In this document: piece after piece, positions 16,776 to 24,929 of the stretch
How positions within the stretch are numbered: position 1 is the stretch's first letter
Layout: each line of letters begins with the position of its first letter
Origin: WTKD01 sp965243525
GTDB taxonomy: Bacteria > Spirochaetota > Spirochaetia > WTKD01
Length of the DNA: 64,000 bases
NCBI GenBank assembly: GCA_965243525.1
Contig: OZ251568.1
Location: 1,302,001 to 1,366,000 of the forward strand
Direction of reading: 5' to 3'
Made by a program: the position numbers and the translations under genes
Notes under the pieces: generated by a model
What the model was told of the DNA's origin: nothing
Seen by the model: only the letters and a program-made list of their open reading frames with translations
Database searches by the model: none

Positions 16776-16831
16776 ATGTTCTCATACATCAAGATGGGCA
16801 AGAACGAAAGGCGCATTAAAGCAAGAATCAT
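16640..16831 (-). CDS. Possible small membrane peptide, or fossil ORF, in the duplicated module
   Basis: A 63-codon frame encodes a hydrophobic peptide: MILALMRLSFLPIL at the start, LWAYAVLATYDFIHLYEKN in the middle, then a hydrophobic helix and LNRKEK at the end. Its last 43 residues and the stop codon are conserved in the copy at 14173-14304, which reads LWIYAVLAVYDLVHLCEKN and ends in the same LNRKEK-stop, although that copy has an upstream in-frame TAG. Changes are mostly hydrophobic for hydrophobic or silent. No clear ribosome site was found. It may be a real small protein or a coding fossil from which the leader derives. Confidence 0.3.
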   Translation of the reverse strand: MILALMRLSFLPILMYENISLDTLWAYAVLATYDFIHLYEKNIVLIAICIIFAPILFLNRKEK

Positions 16832-16880
16832 AGTATATAGCTATCCTATCATACATCAAAATAGATAGGAAACGAAAAAC
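16776..16880 (-). CRISPR. Decayed CRISPR remnant next to the second leader copy
   Basis: Two degenerate repeats start exactly 67 bp apart (16776 and 16843), with a 30-nt spacer between (16813-16842). The first keeps CTCATACATCAAGATGGG; the second keeps CTATCATACATCAAAATAGATAGGAAA, then one extra C, then GAAAAAC. Their relation to the adjacent module is the same as that of repeat 1 to the intact module. Confidence 0.8.
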
Positions 16881-16902
16881 AACGGGTGAAAATCTAGTTG
16901 TC

Positions 16903-17328
16903 TTATGGTTTTAAATCCGCTCCGGCCCAGAGATGCGAATATTCAACGCAGTGGATTACCACGGTTTTGTATTCTTCCACGTTCACATCTGCAGGGATTT
17001 TGAGCTTTTGAGGGCCCTTCATCTTTTTAAAGAGTGCTGATTTATCGGTTGTTTTCAACTGCCCAACGACAACCGAATTGGCATTGGTGTTTTCATTTGT
17101 GAGCTTATTCAAGGGGAGTTTGGAAAACAGGATGAAAAGGTCTGGTCCATTGGTTGTCACAAAATCTTTTCCCACAGAGAAATAATAATCATCCCCGCTT
17201 TTTTCGATGCGCCATTCTCCCGATGCAGCATAATCAATCGTGGTCCATGTGCCCTCGGTAACAAGATCCTGAGCAAAAAGCGTTCCGCTAAGAAGCAAAC
17301 TAAATACTAAAAATTTATTCACAGTCAT
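16903..17328 (-). CDS. Exported DM13-domain protein
   Basis: Small secreted protein of 141 residues. The signal peptide MTVNKFLVFSLLLSGTLFA is followed by QDL. The rest is one DM13 domain, recognisable from WRIEKSGDDYYFSVGKDFVTTNGPDLFILFS and the ending VVIHCVEYSHLWAGADL with its conserved Cys. DM13 domains are proposed to act in electron transfer or as extracellular modules; the role here is unknown. It stands alone beside the CRISPR remnant. Confidence 0.85.
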   Translation of the reverse strand: MTVNKFLVFSLLLSGTLFAQDLVTEGTWTTIDYAASGEWRIEKSGDDYYFSVGKDFVTTNGPDLFILFSKLPLNKLTNENTNANSVVVGQLKTTDKSALFKKMKGPQKLKIPADVNVEEYKTVVIHCVEYSHLWAGADLKP

Positions 17329-17375
17329 ACGCAGTTAATATATATAATCCTTTGCGATAAGTCCACTTTTTTGAT

Positions 17376-18308
17376 CTAGACACCTATCAAATAGAGCCAT
17401 CCGGTTATGGAAACAATCGAAAGTGTGGTGCTCAGCAGTATTGTCGCTGAATTGACTTCCATCCCTTTGCCATAATAATGAGCCATGATGTATCCGTTTA
17501 CGCCACTGGGGAGGGCAGATATGAAGATGGCAATCTTGGCGATTTCTAGGGGGAGACCGAAGAGTTTCACCGCCACACCAAAGACGATTGCCGGAAACAA
17601 GATGAGTTTGAAAAAGACAAGGATGCTCGATGTAAACACGTCCTTGTGCAAGGAAAATCCAGTGAGGGTTGATCCAATTGCAAACAGCGCCGCTATGGAA
17701 GAGATCGATGCAATCCTTCTCAGAAAGGCGATGAATGTTTCTGGAAGGGGAACTCTCAAGATGTTACATGTTATTCCCAAGATCAAGCTGATGATGATGG
17801 GGTTTCTGCCAAGGTCCAAGAAAACAACCTTGATTTTCTGGATGAAACTCGTTGTTGGCCTTGTCCATCCGATGAAGATTGCCAACAAAGAAAACATGAT
17901 TGGAGAATGCAAGGAGATGATGGAATAGATGGGGCTGCTTCCCTCCACCCCAAAGATAGCGATTGCAAGGGGGATGCCCAAAAGCACTGCGTTGGAAAAG
18001 CTTGCGCCGAACCCATGAATGATCGATGAGTCCATCTGTTTTTTGAGCAGATAGCGAAGAATCAAAATTATGAATATGAAGTTCGAGATTGCACCGCTAT
18101 AGAAGGAGATGAGCAGTTTTACGTTGAATATCGTTCGTATATCTGCAGTAGCTGTGACGGTGAACATCAGGGCGGGCACACTTATGCGGTGTACGAATGC
18201 TGAAAGTCCATCTCCCCAAGACTTTTTGAAATACCCAATCTTGGTGAGTCCCAGACCTAAAAAGATGATTATGAATGCAGGGGCAACGATTGTGAGAATG
18301 TGAAGCAT
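17376..18308 (-). CDS. AEC family (auxin efflux carrier) transporter
   Basis: Inner-membrane secondary transporter of 310 residues with about ten hydrophobic segments. It starts MLHILTIVAPAFIIIFLGLGLTKIGYF and has the family-typical FALPSGVNGYIMAHYYG-like region (ISALPSGVNGYIMA) near the C terminus. Bacterial AEC proteins often export or import organic acids such as malate; the substrate is not deducible here. It stands alone, with no obvious partner gene. Confidence 0.87.
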   Translation of the reverse strand: MLHILTIVAPAFIIIFLGLGLTKIGYFKKSWGDGLSAFVHRISVPALMFTVTATADIRTIFNVKLLISFYSGAISNFIFIILILRYLLKKQMDSSIIHGFGASFSNAVLLGIPLAIAIFGVEGSSPIYSIISLHSPIMFSLLAIFIGWTRPTTSFIQKIKVVFLDLGRNPIIISLILGITCNILRVPLPETFIAFLRRIASISSIAALFAIGSTLTGFSLHKDVFTSSILVFFKLILFPAIVFGVAVKLFGLPLEIAKIAIFISALPSGVNGYIMAHYYGKGMEVNSATILLSTTLSIVSITGWLYLIGV

Positions 18309-18429
18309 AGATATTTCTTGCGGGACCTCCAGGTTCTGTGCCTACCATATAGCAAAATTAAAAAAGAAGAAATCTGAGGAGTGCTTGGTGTGGTCGTTAT
18401 TGGTTCTTCTGATTAGAAGGCAAAGAGCC

Positions 18430-19347
18430 TCATACGGTAGGCATGTCGGGATAGAATCCCTCTTTCTGGAGCGCTGATAATCTTTTTTCAACCAGGGGGC
18501 GATCAGATGCATAGGTCATGCCAAACCAGGATTCGCTGCAGGGAATCAAATCCATCGAAGCAAGCTGCTTTGTGATCATCTCCTGGATAACCTCAGGAAG
18601 AAGAAATTCAGCATTTGAATGTGACGGCACCGTTTCTGTTAGAAATTGTGCAAATGCCTCCCAGGCGTATTCACAGAATGTGGGGGGCAATCCATAAAGA
18701 TTCATGGCGACTGGTTCATTCCCGGAGAATTTGGCGATGATTTCATCGTCTGCTCCGCGACTGATGATGGCATCTTGTTCTTGGGCTATTTTGAGATGCT
18801 CCTCAAGATACGTTAATTTTCCGTTTTGAAGTTTGCACAGGGCACGCGAGACTGGTCCAAAGGATGAAAGCGTTTTGCTCAGTTCATACGAGACAAGAAA
18901 AAATTGATCATTCTGGTTGAGCGTGGCAAGCGCTTGATAGAGATCAGCAAATGCCTTGCGTCCATAAAAATCATCACAATTCACCGTTGCAAATGGTGCA
19001 TCGATGAGGTGGCGTGCTGCAAGAATGGCATGTGCTGTTCCCCAGGGTTTTGCGCGTTCTGCGAAAGAGTCTATCCCGGGGGGGATATCTGTCAGCGATT
19101 GTGAGACAAATTTGAGGTCAACTCGGGATGAAATGCGCGGTGCATAATAGGCTTCCATGGCTTCACGAATGGTTTCGTTTACAATAACAATGATTCGCTT
19201 GAATCCGGCCAAAATTCCATCGTATAACAGAAATTCAGGAAGCGTGTGGCCACAGGCGGTGAGCACATCAAGTTGTTTGAGCACTCCAAATCGGCTGCTT
19301 TGGCCCGCTGCCATCAACACAAGTTGCGGAGATTGATTCGTTGACAT
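18430..19347 (-). CDS. Nucleotidyltransferase-fold (sugar-nucleotide) enzyme
   Basis: Cytoplasmic protein of 305 residues with the glycosyltransferase-A fold of sugar-phosphate nucleotidyltransferases. The N terminus carries LVLMAAGQSSRFG, the nucleotide-binding signature, and later PWGTAHAILAARHLIDAPFATVNCDDFYG with the metal-binding Asp. The standard Lys-containing loop GxGTRxxPxTK is altered, so the reaction is uncertain. It diverges from a glycosidase gene with a 59-bp gap, which suggests linked sugar metabolism. Confidence 0.8.
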   Translation of the reverse strand: MSTNQSPQLVLMAAGQSSRFGVLKQLDVLTACGHTLPEFLLYDGILAGFKRIIVIVNETIREAMEAYYAPRISSRVDLKFVSQSLTDIPPGIDSFAERAKPWGTAHAILAARHLIDAPFATVNCDDFYGRKAFADLYQALATLNQNDQFFLVSYELSKTLSSFGPVSRALCKLQNGKLTYLEEHLKIAQEQDAIISRGADDEIIAKFSGNEPVAMNLYGLPPTFCEYAWEAFAQFLTETVPSHSNAEFLLPEVIQEMITKQLASMDLIPCSESWFGMTYASDRPLVEKRLSALQKEGFYPDMPTV

Positions 19348-19406
19348 ACTTCAGACTAATGGTTAGGATTGAATCTATCAAGATAATTAATGCTTGACCA
19401 TATACA

Positions 19407-20831
19407 GTGCCAATAAATATAAGTTTTCCAACAGTTTCATATTTTGACAAAGACATTGTCGACATGTACGAACGTACATGGATGATGATTGCAGAGCAGT
19501 GGAAGCGATTTTCGGGCGATGCTTCGGTGCCTAGTCGCATGTTTGTGTATCCAAACCAGAAACACATCAATCAATTTGAAACGATATTTTCTACTTTTTT
19601 TCTTGTATACAGTAACAACACTTGCCCAACGGTCAATCAGCTTGATTTTTTCTATAAGCATCAAGAAGCAGACGGAATGATCCGTTCTGATTATGATCTA
19701 GAGACCTTTGAACCGGTTGTTCTTGATAAGAGCAATCCAGAATGCATCAATCCACCCCTGTTTTCCTGGGCGGAGTTTAACATATACCATCGAAACGGCA
19801 CAAAACGACGTGTTACTGAGGTGCTTCCCATCCTTGTGCGATACTATGAATGGTTGGAAGAGCATTGCAAGGATGAGACAGGGCTCTATGTTGTGCCGCA
19901 TGCAGCGACAAAAATGGGAAACGCACCGAAGGAAGGGGCGCAGTATTTTGTTGATTTCAATTGTCAACAGGCGATAAACGCGCATTATGTTTCTGCACTT
20001 GCAGGGATATTGAATGAGAAGAGCCTGCATTTTCGCTATAAACAAAAATTCTTTGCCTTGAAAACTCGAATTAATCGAATGATGTGGAATCCCGATGTGG
20101 GAGCATATTGTGACCTTGATAGGGACCAAAAACAAGTAGCCACGCATTCCTTGAGCAGTTATTGGAGTCTTCTTGTCCCGCTCACTGATACGAACAAAAC
20201 AGAACGTCTGATCAGTCATTTGGCAGATCCTGAATGGTATAAGACGCAGTACCCCTTTCCTTCGATACCATTGAATGCACCTACGTTTTCAAAAGAAGGC
20301 AATGGGTTTAATGGTTCGGTGTTTCCATTTTTTACGTTTTTGATCACCAAGGGGTTGCATCTGAATACGCAGTATGAAATGGCTCGTGAATTTGCAACGA
20401 GCAGTCTCTACCACATTTTGGAAACCTGGTCTGATAGTGAAAAGAAGGTTTTCAACCTTTGGGAGGCCTATTCTCCTACTGATTCAAAACCTGCAGTTTG
20501 GAAGGATAACCCCGAGTTTCCTCGTGACGCCTTTGTGCATTATGCAGGGCTTGTCACAATCACGACCTTCATCGAAATAATCATAGGCTTGGATATCAGT
20601 TTGCCTCGAAAGAGCGTCAAATGGATTATGCCTTCTATTGAGGAAATGGGCATTGAGAACCTTGCGTTGCGGCGAAATACAATCACCATACTTTCTCGAA
20701 AAGAAAAACGGGGATGGGAAATTTTTCACGATTCAAAAAAGCTCTATTATTTCACAATTGAAACAACAGACAGAGAAAAAACGCTGCCGATTCCTTCGGG
20801 GCGCTGCTCGATGTTGATCGACAAAATTTAA
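19407..20831 (+). CDS. Glycosidase of the (alpha/alpha)6-barrel, trehalase/GH63-like type
   Basis: Probable cytoplasmic glycoside hydrolase of 474 residues. Family-like stretches are PTVSYFDKDIVDMYERTWMMIAEQW near the N terminus, LDFFYKHQEADGMIRSDYD, WSLLVPLTDTNKTERLISHL, and NLWEAYSPTDSKP with a candidate acidic residue near the C terminus. Related proteins hydrolyse trehalose, glucosylglycerate or mannosylglycerate. No signal peptide is visible. The start is a GTG with no strong ribosome site; an ATG at 19464 is an alternative. Confidence 0.8.
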   Translation: MPINISFPTVSYFDKDIVDMYERTWMMIAEQWKRFSGDASVPSRMFVYPNQKHINQFETIFSTFFLVYSNNTCPTVNQLDFFYKHQEADGMIRSDYDLETFEPVVLDKSNPECINPPLFSWAEFNIYHRNGTKRRVTEVLPILVRYYEWLEEHCKDETGLYVVPHAATKMGNAPKEGAQYFVDFNCQQAINAHYVSALAGILNEKSLHFRYKQKFFALKTRINRMMWNPDVGAYCDLDRDQKQVATHSLSSYWSLLVPLTDTNKTERLISHLADPEWYKTQYPFPSIPLNAPTFSKEGNGFNGSVFPFFTFLITKGLHLNTQYEMAREFATSSLYHILETWSDSEKKVFNLWEAYSPTDSKPAVWKDNPEFPRDAFVHYAGLVTITTFIEIIIGLDISLPRKSVKWIMPSIEEMGIENLALRRNTITILSRKEKRGWEIFHDSKKLYYFTIETTDREKTLPIPSGRCSMLIDKI

Positions 20832-20908
20832 ATATTCAGAGGTGCCCATCGTTCGCAAGGGTATTGTATTTGTGTATGGTCCTGCAGCTGTTTGAACCAG
20901 TGCCTATA

Positions 20909-21898
20909 TTAGGAAAGTGAAATCCATCCAGCAATTTTTTCAGATTCAAACAAGGCATCAAGAACAGCTTGATTGTCGATGGCGTCTTTGAGTGAGATAG
21001 GGAGCTCTTGCAGTCCTTGCACTGCTCGCGAAAATGCATCGATTTCTTCAAGGTATTGATCACAGGGACCACAGGAAATGATTCGAGTGCCCAGACCCGT
21101 TGTGACTTCGACGGAGAGTGCAACATCAGCAGGGGCGTTAAACGGTAATGCTAGGCGGATATATCCTTGTTGGCCAAAGATGGATACCGTTTGAGCTGAA
21201 AATGTGCAGGTGCTAACTGTGAACACTGATTGGGTGTCTTCAAAATCCATGATCACAGAAGCAAGCACATCGACATGAAATTTGGTATGTCGTTGTATGA
21301 GCGTGCATACCTTTGTCGGCATTCGATCAAGCAGATGTCGTGAAGACGAGACTGCATAACAACCAATATCGAGCAAGCCACCGCCACCCATGCTTAAATT
21401 GTTTCGTATGTCCGCAGGGTTCTGATTGTTGTAGAAGAAATTGGTATGGATTGCCTGAATTGCACCGAGTTCTCCGGAAGAGATGATTTCTTTTGTATGA
21501 ATCCATTGGGGATGAAATCGGTACATGAATGCTTCCATGAGCAAAACACCCTTTTCTGCACAGACATCACGAACCTCCTCACAATCAGCGGTGTTCAAAC
21601 ACAATGGTTTTTCACAGAGGATGTGTTTTCCTGCGTTTGCTGATTTTATAATCCATTGTTTGTGGATATCGTTTGGAAGCGGTATATACACCGCCTCGAC
21701 TTCATCGTCGTCGAGCAGTTCTTGATAGGAGCCATAGGATTTTGGAATTTTGTGATGACGAGCAAATTGTTGAGCGCGTTGTTTGGTGCGAGATGCAATA
21801 GCAATAATCTCACCGTATTCACTCTTGCTCCAAGGATTGCTCATGCGTAATGCAAAATGATTCGCAGTACCTAGGATGCCCCATTGAGTCTTTTGCAT
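20909..21898 (-). CDS. Gfo/Idh/MocA family NAD(P)-dependent oxidoreductase
   Basis: Cytoplasmic sugar or polyol dehydrogenase, 329 residues from the chosen start MQKTQWGILGTANHFA, where the Rossmann fold begins. An upstream extension of 20 codons is possible. The family motif is HILCEKPLCLNTADCEEVRD (catalytic Lys in EKP), followed by LMEAFMYRFHPQW and GGGGLLDIGCYAVSSSRHLL. Glucose-fructose oxidoreductase-type enzymes act on many sugars, so the substrate is open. It is convergent with the trehalase-like gene. Confidence 0.88.
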   Translation of the reverse strand: MQKTQWGILGTANHFALRMSNPWSKSEYGEIIAIASRTKQRAQQFARHHKIPKSYGSYQELLDDDEVEAVYIPLPNDIHKQWIIKSANAGKHILCEKPLCLNTADCEEVRDVCAEKGVLLMEAFMYRFHPQWIHTKEIISSGELGAIQAIHTNFFYNNQNPADIRNNLSMGGGGLLDIGCYAVSSSRHLLDRMPTKVCTLIQRHTKFHVDVLASVIMDFEDTQSVFTVSTCTFSAQTVSIFGQQGYIRLALPFNAPADVALSVEVTTGLGTRIISCGPCDQYLEEIDAFSRAVQGLQELPISLKDAIDNQAVLDALFESEKIAGWISLS

Positions 21899-22081
21899 AA
21901 CTTCTTTAACTGTATCGACGATTCTTATTGTATTCAATAGATAGTATACGTATTTCAATGTTTTGGAGAGAAGCCTAGGGAGAATGGGCCTTTGTGTTTA
22001 GATAATGCATGCATTAGATTTTTTGAACAAAGATTTGTGATGCAAGCAGTATGAAAATATATAGCGTAGATAACGTAAAGG

Positions 22082-23746
22082 ATGTCCATGGATCCAGTAC
22101 TTAGCTGTGCACAAGAAAAATTTGGTGTTTCATATCTGTTTCCGCTCCAACGCTTGGTCATTGCAAACATCCTTGATCCGCTGAAGGAAGAAGAATCTCA
22201 ACACCGCGTTGCAGAAGAGGATGAAAAGGATTTCTGCAGAAAACAGTTGGTGATTCTTCCCACCGGAGCAGGGAAAAGTCTTTGCTTCCAGATTCCACCA
22301 TTCTTTTATGCAGGAATCACCGTTGTTGTGTATCCCTTGATCAGTTTGATGAACGATCAGTTGCGTCGAATGAAGACGGTGGGGTTAACTCCCCTTGTCC
22401 TGCGTGGCGGTATGTCAAAACAGGATATTGCGCAGTTGCAAGAGGACCTTCGTCAGAAGGAGCGAATTATACTTCTCACCAATCCAGAGGCCCTCCAGGC
22501 TTCTGTCGTAAAAGACGATCTGAAAGAACTCAGCATCGATCATTTTGTCATTGACGAGGCACATTGCATCGTGCAATGGGGAGAAACTTTTCGACCAAGC
22601 TATCTGCTGCTTCATGACATCGTTCAGCACTGTGCACCGAAAATGGTCACCGCCTTCACTGCAACGGCATCATCGTCAATAATTGATGGAATTCAAGAGC
22701 ATCTGTTTCATGGCGAACTCATGCATGTGCTGACGGGCAACCCTGATCGACCAAATATCCAATATGCAGTGCTGCCTTGTCTCCATGGAGGCATTTCCTT
22801 GCTTACGTTATTTCTTCAATGTATTCATTTGCACCAGGGTGGCGAGCATACTGAGGGAGCCATTTCTGAAGATATCCATCCATCGGCGATGGATGCGAAG
22901 ACAGGCCATGGATTGCACTGGTGCAAGAGATATGCGCTGCCCAGCATTGAACTTCCTTGTATTGTGTTTTGTTCTACGCGAAGGCAGGCAGAACAATGCG
23001 CTTTGAGCATTCGGGACACTGTTGGATACGATGCTGTGCGGTATTACCATGCGGGGTTAACAAAGAGGGATAAGGAAGCTATTGAATCGTGGTTTTTCTC
23101 AAGTGATACAGGTATTCTCTGTGCTACAAGTGCCTATGGCATGGGGGTTGATAAGGCAAATATTCGTAGCGTTATTCATATGGGGCCTTCTTCTTCCCCA
23201 GAGGCCTATCTGCAAGAAGCGGGGCGTGCAGGAAGGGATGGGAAGCAGGCGCTTGCGATTTTGTTGTGGGAGATCACTGATCTTGCACTTGTGGCAGATG
23301 CACAGAATTTGTGGAAATTTTCGATAGGTGCGAAACAGAAACCCAGTCAGGGAACATTGTCTGTCGGGCGTGAACCAGATCCATTTTTTTATTCCTATAC
23401 TACCGAACAGATCTGCAGACGAAAACGCTTTCTGGAATATCTTGGTTCACCATACGAATACTGTACCGGATGTGATCGCTGTAATACTGAGACGTATACT
23501 GTTGTTGGAATAGATCTTCTCTATTACACAACAATGCTGCAAAACTATACGTTGGAACAGCTTGTTGGGCATTTTTTGGGCAATGATCCGCAAGATGCAT
23601 CACTTTATTCATGGGGCAGTTTCAAGGGATTTCCAGAAAAAATGGTAAAAGCATTGATCCAGCGGGCACAGGCCTTGCGCTGTATCCATAAACGCCGGTG
23701 GTTCTCTAAACATGGCCTATCCTGGTCACACCGAACAATTTTTTAG
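22082..23746 (+). CDS. RecQ-type ATP-dependent DNA helicase
   Basis: Superfamily 2 DNA helicase of 554 residues. Motif I is LPTGAGKSLCFQIP; then come VVYPLISLMNDQ (Ia) and VIDEAHCIVQWGETFRPSY (II with the aromatic-rich loop). TAFTATAS is motif III, FCSTRRQAEQCA motif IV, YHAGLTKRDKE, and ATSAYGMGVDKANIRSVIH with QEAGRAGRDGK (V-VI). The C terminus has a Cys cluster (EYCTGCDRCN) for zinc. The loop reads IVQWGETFRPSY where typical RecQ has ISQWGHDFRPEY, and the HRDC domain is absent, so this is a divergent or short RecQ. The locus is isolated. Confidence 0.88.
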   Translation: MSMDPVLSCAQEKFGVSYLFPLQRLVIANILDPLKEEESQHRVAEEDEKDFCRKQLVILPTGAGKSLCFQIPPFFYAGITVVVYPLISLMNDQLRRMKTVGLTPLVLRGGMSKQDIAQLQEDLRQKERIILLTNPEALQASVVKDDLKELSIDHFVIDEAHCIVQWGETFRPSYLLLHDIVQHCAPKMVTAFTATASSSIIDGIQEHLFHGELMHVLTGNPDRPNIQYAVLPCLHGGISLLTLFLQCIHLHQGGEHTEGAISEDIHPSAMDAKTGHGLHWCKRYALPSIELPCIVFCSTRRQAEQCALSIRDTVGYDAVRYYHAGLTKRDKEAIESWFFSSDTGILCATSAYGMGVDKANIRSVIHMGPSSSPEAYLQEAGRAGRDGKQALAILLWEITDLALVADAQNLWKFSIGAKQKPSQGTLSVGREPDPFFYSYTTEQICRRKRFLEYLGSPYEYCTGCDRCNTETYTVVGIDLLYYTTMLQNYTLEQLVGHFLGNDPQDASLYSWGSFKGFPEKMVKALIQRAQALRCIHKRRWFSKHGLSWSHRTIF

Positions 23747-23835
23747 CAGTTAAGAATTTCTATTGCTGTAGTCGATAGTATAAAAGGAACTAAGTGTACT
23801 TTGTGTGGATAGGTGATTAGTGTATATTATACAGG

Positions 23836-24894
23836 GTGGAAAGTGGCGTTAATGTGGAAAAAGTAATTAAGCAGATTGAACAATTACCAAAAACCGAATT
23901 GCATATTCATGCAGAGGCTTGCGTACGATTTGAATCTTATTTAAAACTCAATAAGAAATACGCCATTGATTCAAAATTAAAAACGGTTAAAGACTTCAAA
24001 GTGCTGTTGGACATTTCAAGTTTGGCAGACATGATTAGCAATTTTATCTATCTACAGCAGTATTTTAAACAACCAGAAGATTATTCCTATATGGTTGATG
24101 ATATCGTTCTGTACTGTAAGCAAAGCAATATTTCATACATCGAAACTCATTTTTCGCTTACGATGCCTAAAAAAAACAACCTCAACGTAGCGGACATTCT
24201 TTTTACGCTCACTGGGCTCTTGGCTGAGGCGGAAAAAAAACATGGCATCGTCATCAATTTGATTATTGATATTTCTCGTGGTTTTGGTTTTGCTAATGCT
24301 AAAGAAAACTTTGACCTGATGCGCCGACATATCGATAAACACGGCAATAACCATATTGCAGCGATGGGAATGGGGGGTCTGGAATCGAAGTATCCGGGAC
24401 ATATCTATGCTGATGTTTTTACTGCTGCGGTTGATCTTGGGTATCCTGTGGTTTGTCACGCCGGGGAAGAAGCTGATTCCCGCAACATCTGGGATGCAAT
24501 TTTATTGCTGAGGGTTAATCGCATCGGGCATGGCACATCTGCAATGTTTGACAATGATCTTATAAAATACCTCGTGGAGCACAAAGTGCCTCTCGAAGTC
24601 TGTCCTGCAAGCAATTGTATTACGAGAAAATACGTCACAACATACGAAGAACATCCTATTAAAAGATTTTTCGATGCGGGGATTGTTGTGACCATAAACA
24701 CCGATGACCCGGTGTTGTTCAATGTTACGTTGAATGATGAGCTTATACGTTTGAACAAATATTGTCAGTTCAGCATCCGGGACCTCGTGAAACTGCTTGA
24801 ATTCAACATAGAGTCGAGTTTTGCAACGAAGAAACAAAAAGAAACGTATCGAAAATCCCTCGCCACTGCTGCACGCAATCTACAGATCGTCTAA
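23836..24894 (+). CDS. Adenosine deaminase family enzyme
   Basis: Metal-dependent purine deaminase of about 352 residues in nucleoside salvage. Motifs: TELHIHAEACV (first metal His pair; the usual form is ELHLHLEG), VVCHAGEEAD (catalytic Glu region), NRIGHGTSAM, PLEVCPASNC, and NTDDPVLFN with the metal Asp. The HAEA variant of the first motif sets it apart from classical adenosine deaminases, so the base or nucleoside specificity is uncertain. The start is a GTG; a second GTG at 23854 is equally possible. Confidence 0.87.
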   Translation: MESGVNVEKVIKQIEQLPKTELHIHAEACVRFESYLKLNKKYAIDSKLKTVKDFKVLLDISSLADMISNFIYLQQYFKQPEDYSYMVDDIVLYCKQSNISYIETHFSLTMPKKNNLNVADILFTLTGLLAEAEKKHGIVINLIIDISRGFGFANAKENFDLMRRHIDKHGNNHIAAMGMGGLESKYPGHIYADVFTAAVDLGYPVVCHAGEEADSRNIWDAILLLRVNRIGHGTSAMFDNDLIKYLVEHKVPLEVCPASNCITRKYVTTYEEHPIKRFFDAGIVVTINTDDPVLFNVTLNDELIRLNKYCQFSIRDLVKLLEFNIESSFATKKQKETYRKSLATAARNLQIV

Positions 24895-24929
24895 AAATTA
24901 TTTTTCAATGTATTGTCGATATAGCGGTG

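Noticed and set aside
23752..23776. AATTTCTATTGCTGTAG resembles part of a Cas12a repeat.
   Set aside because: The stem does not form (CTA/TAG only) and the terminal GTAGAT is missing; it is in an AT-rich gap and occurs once.
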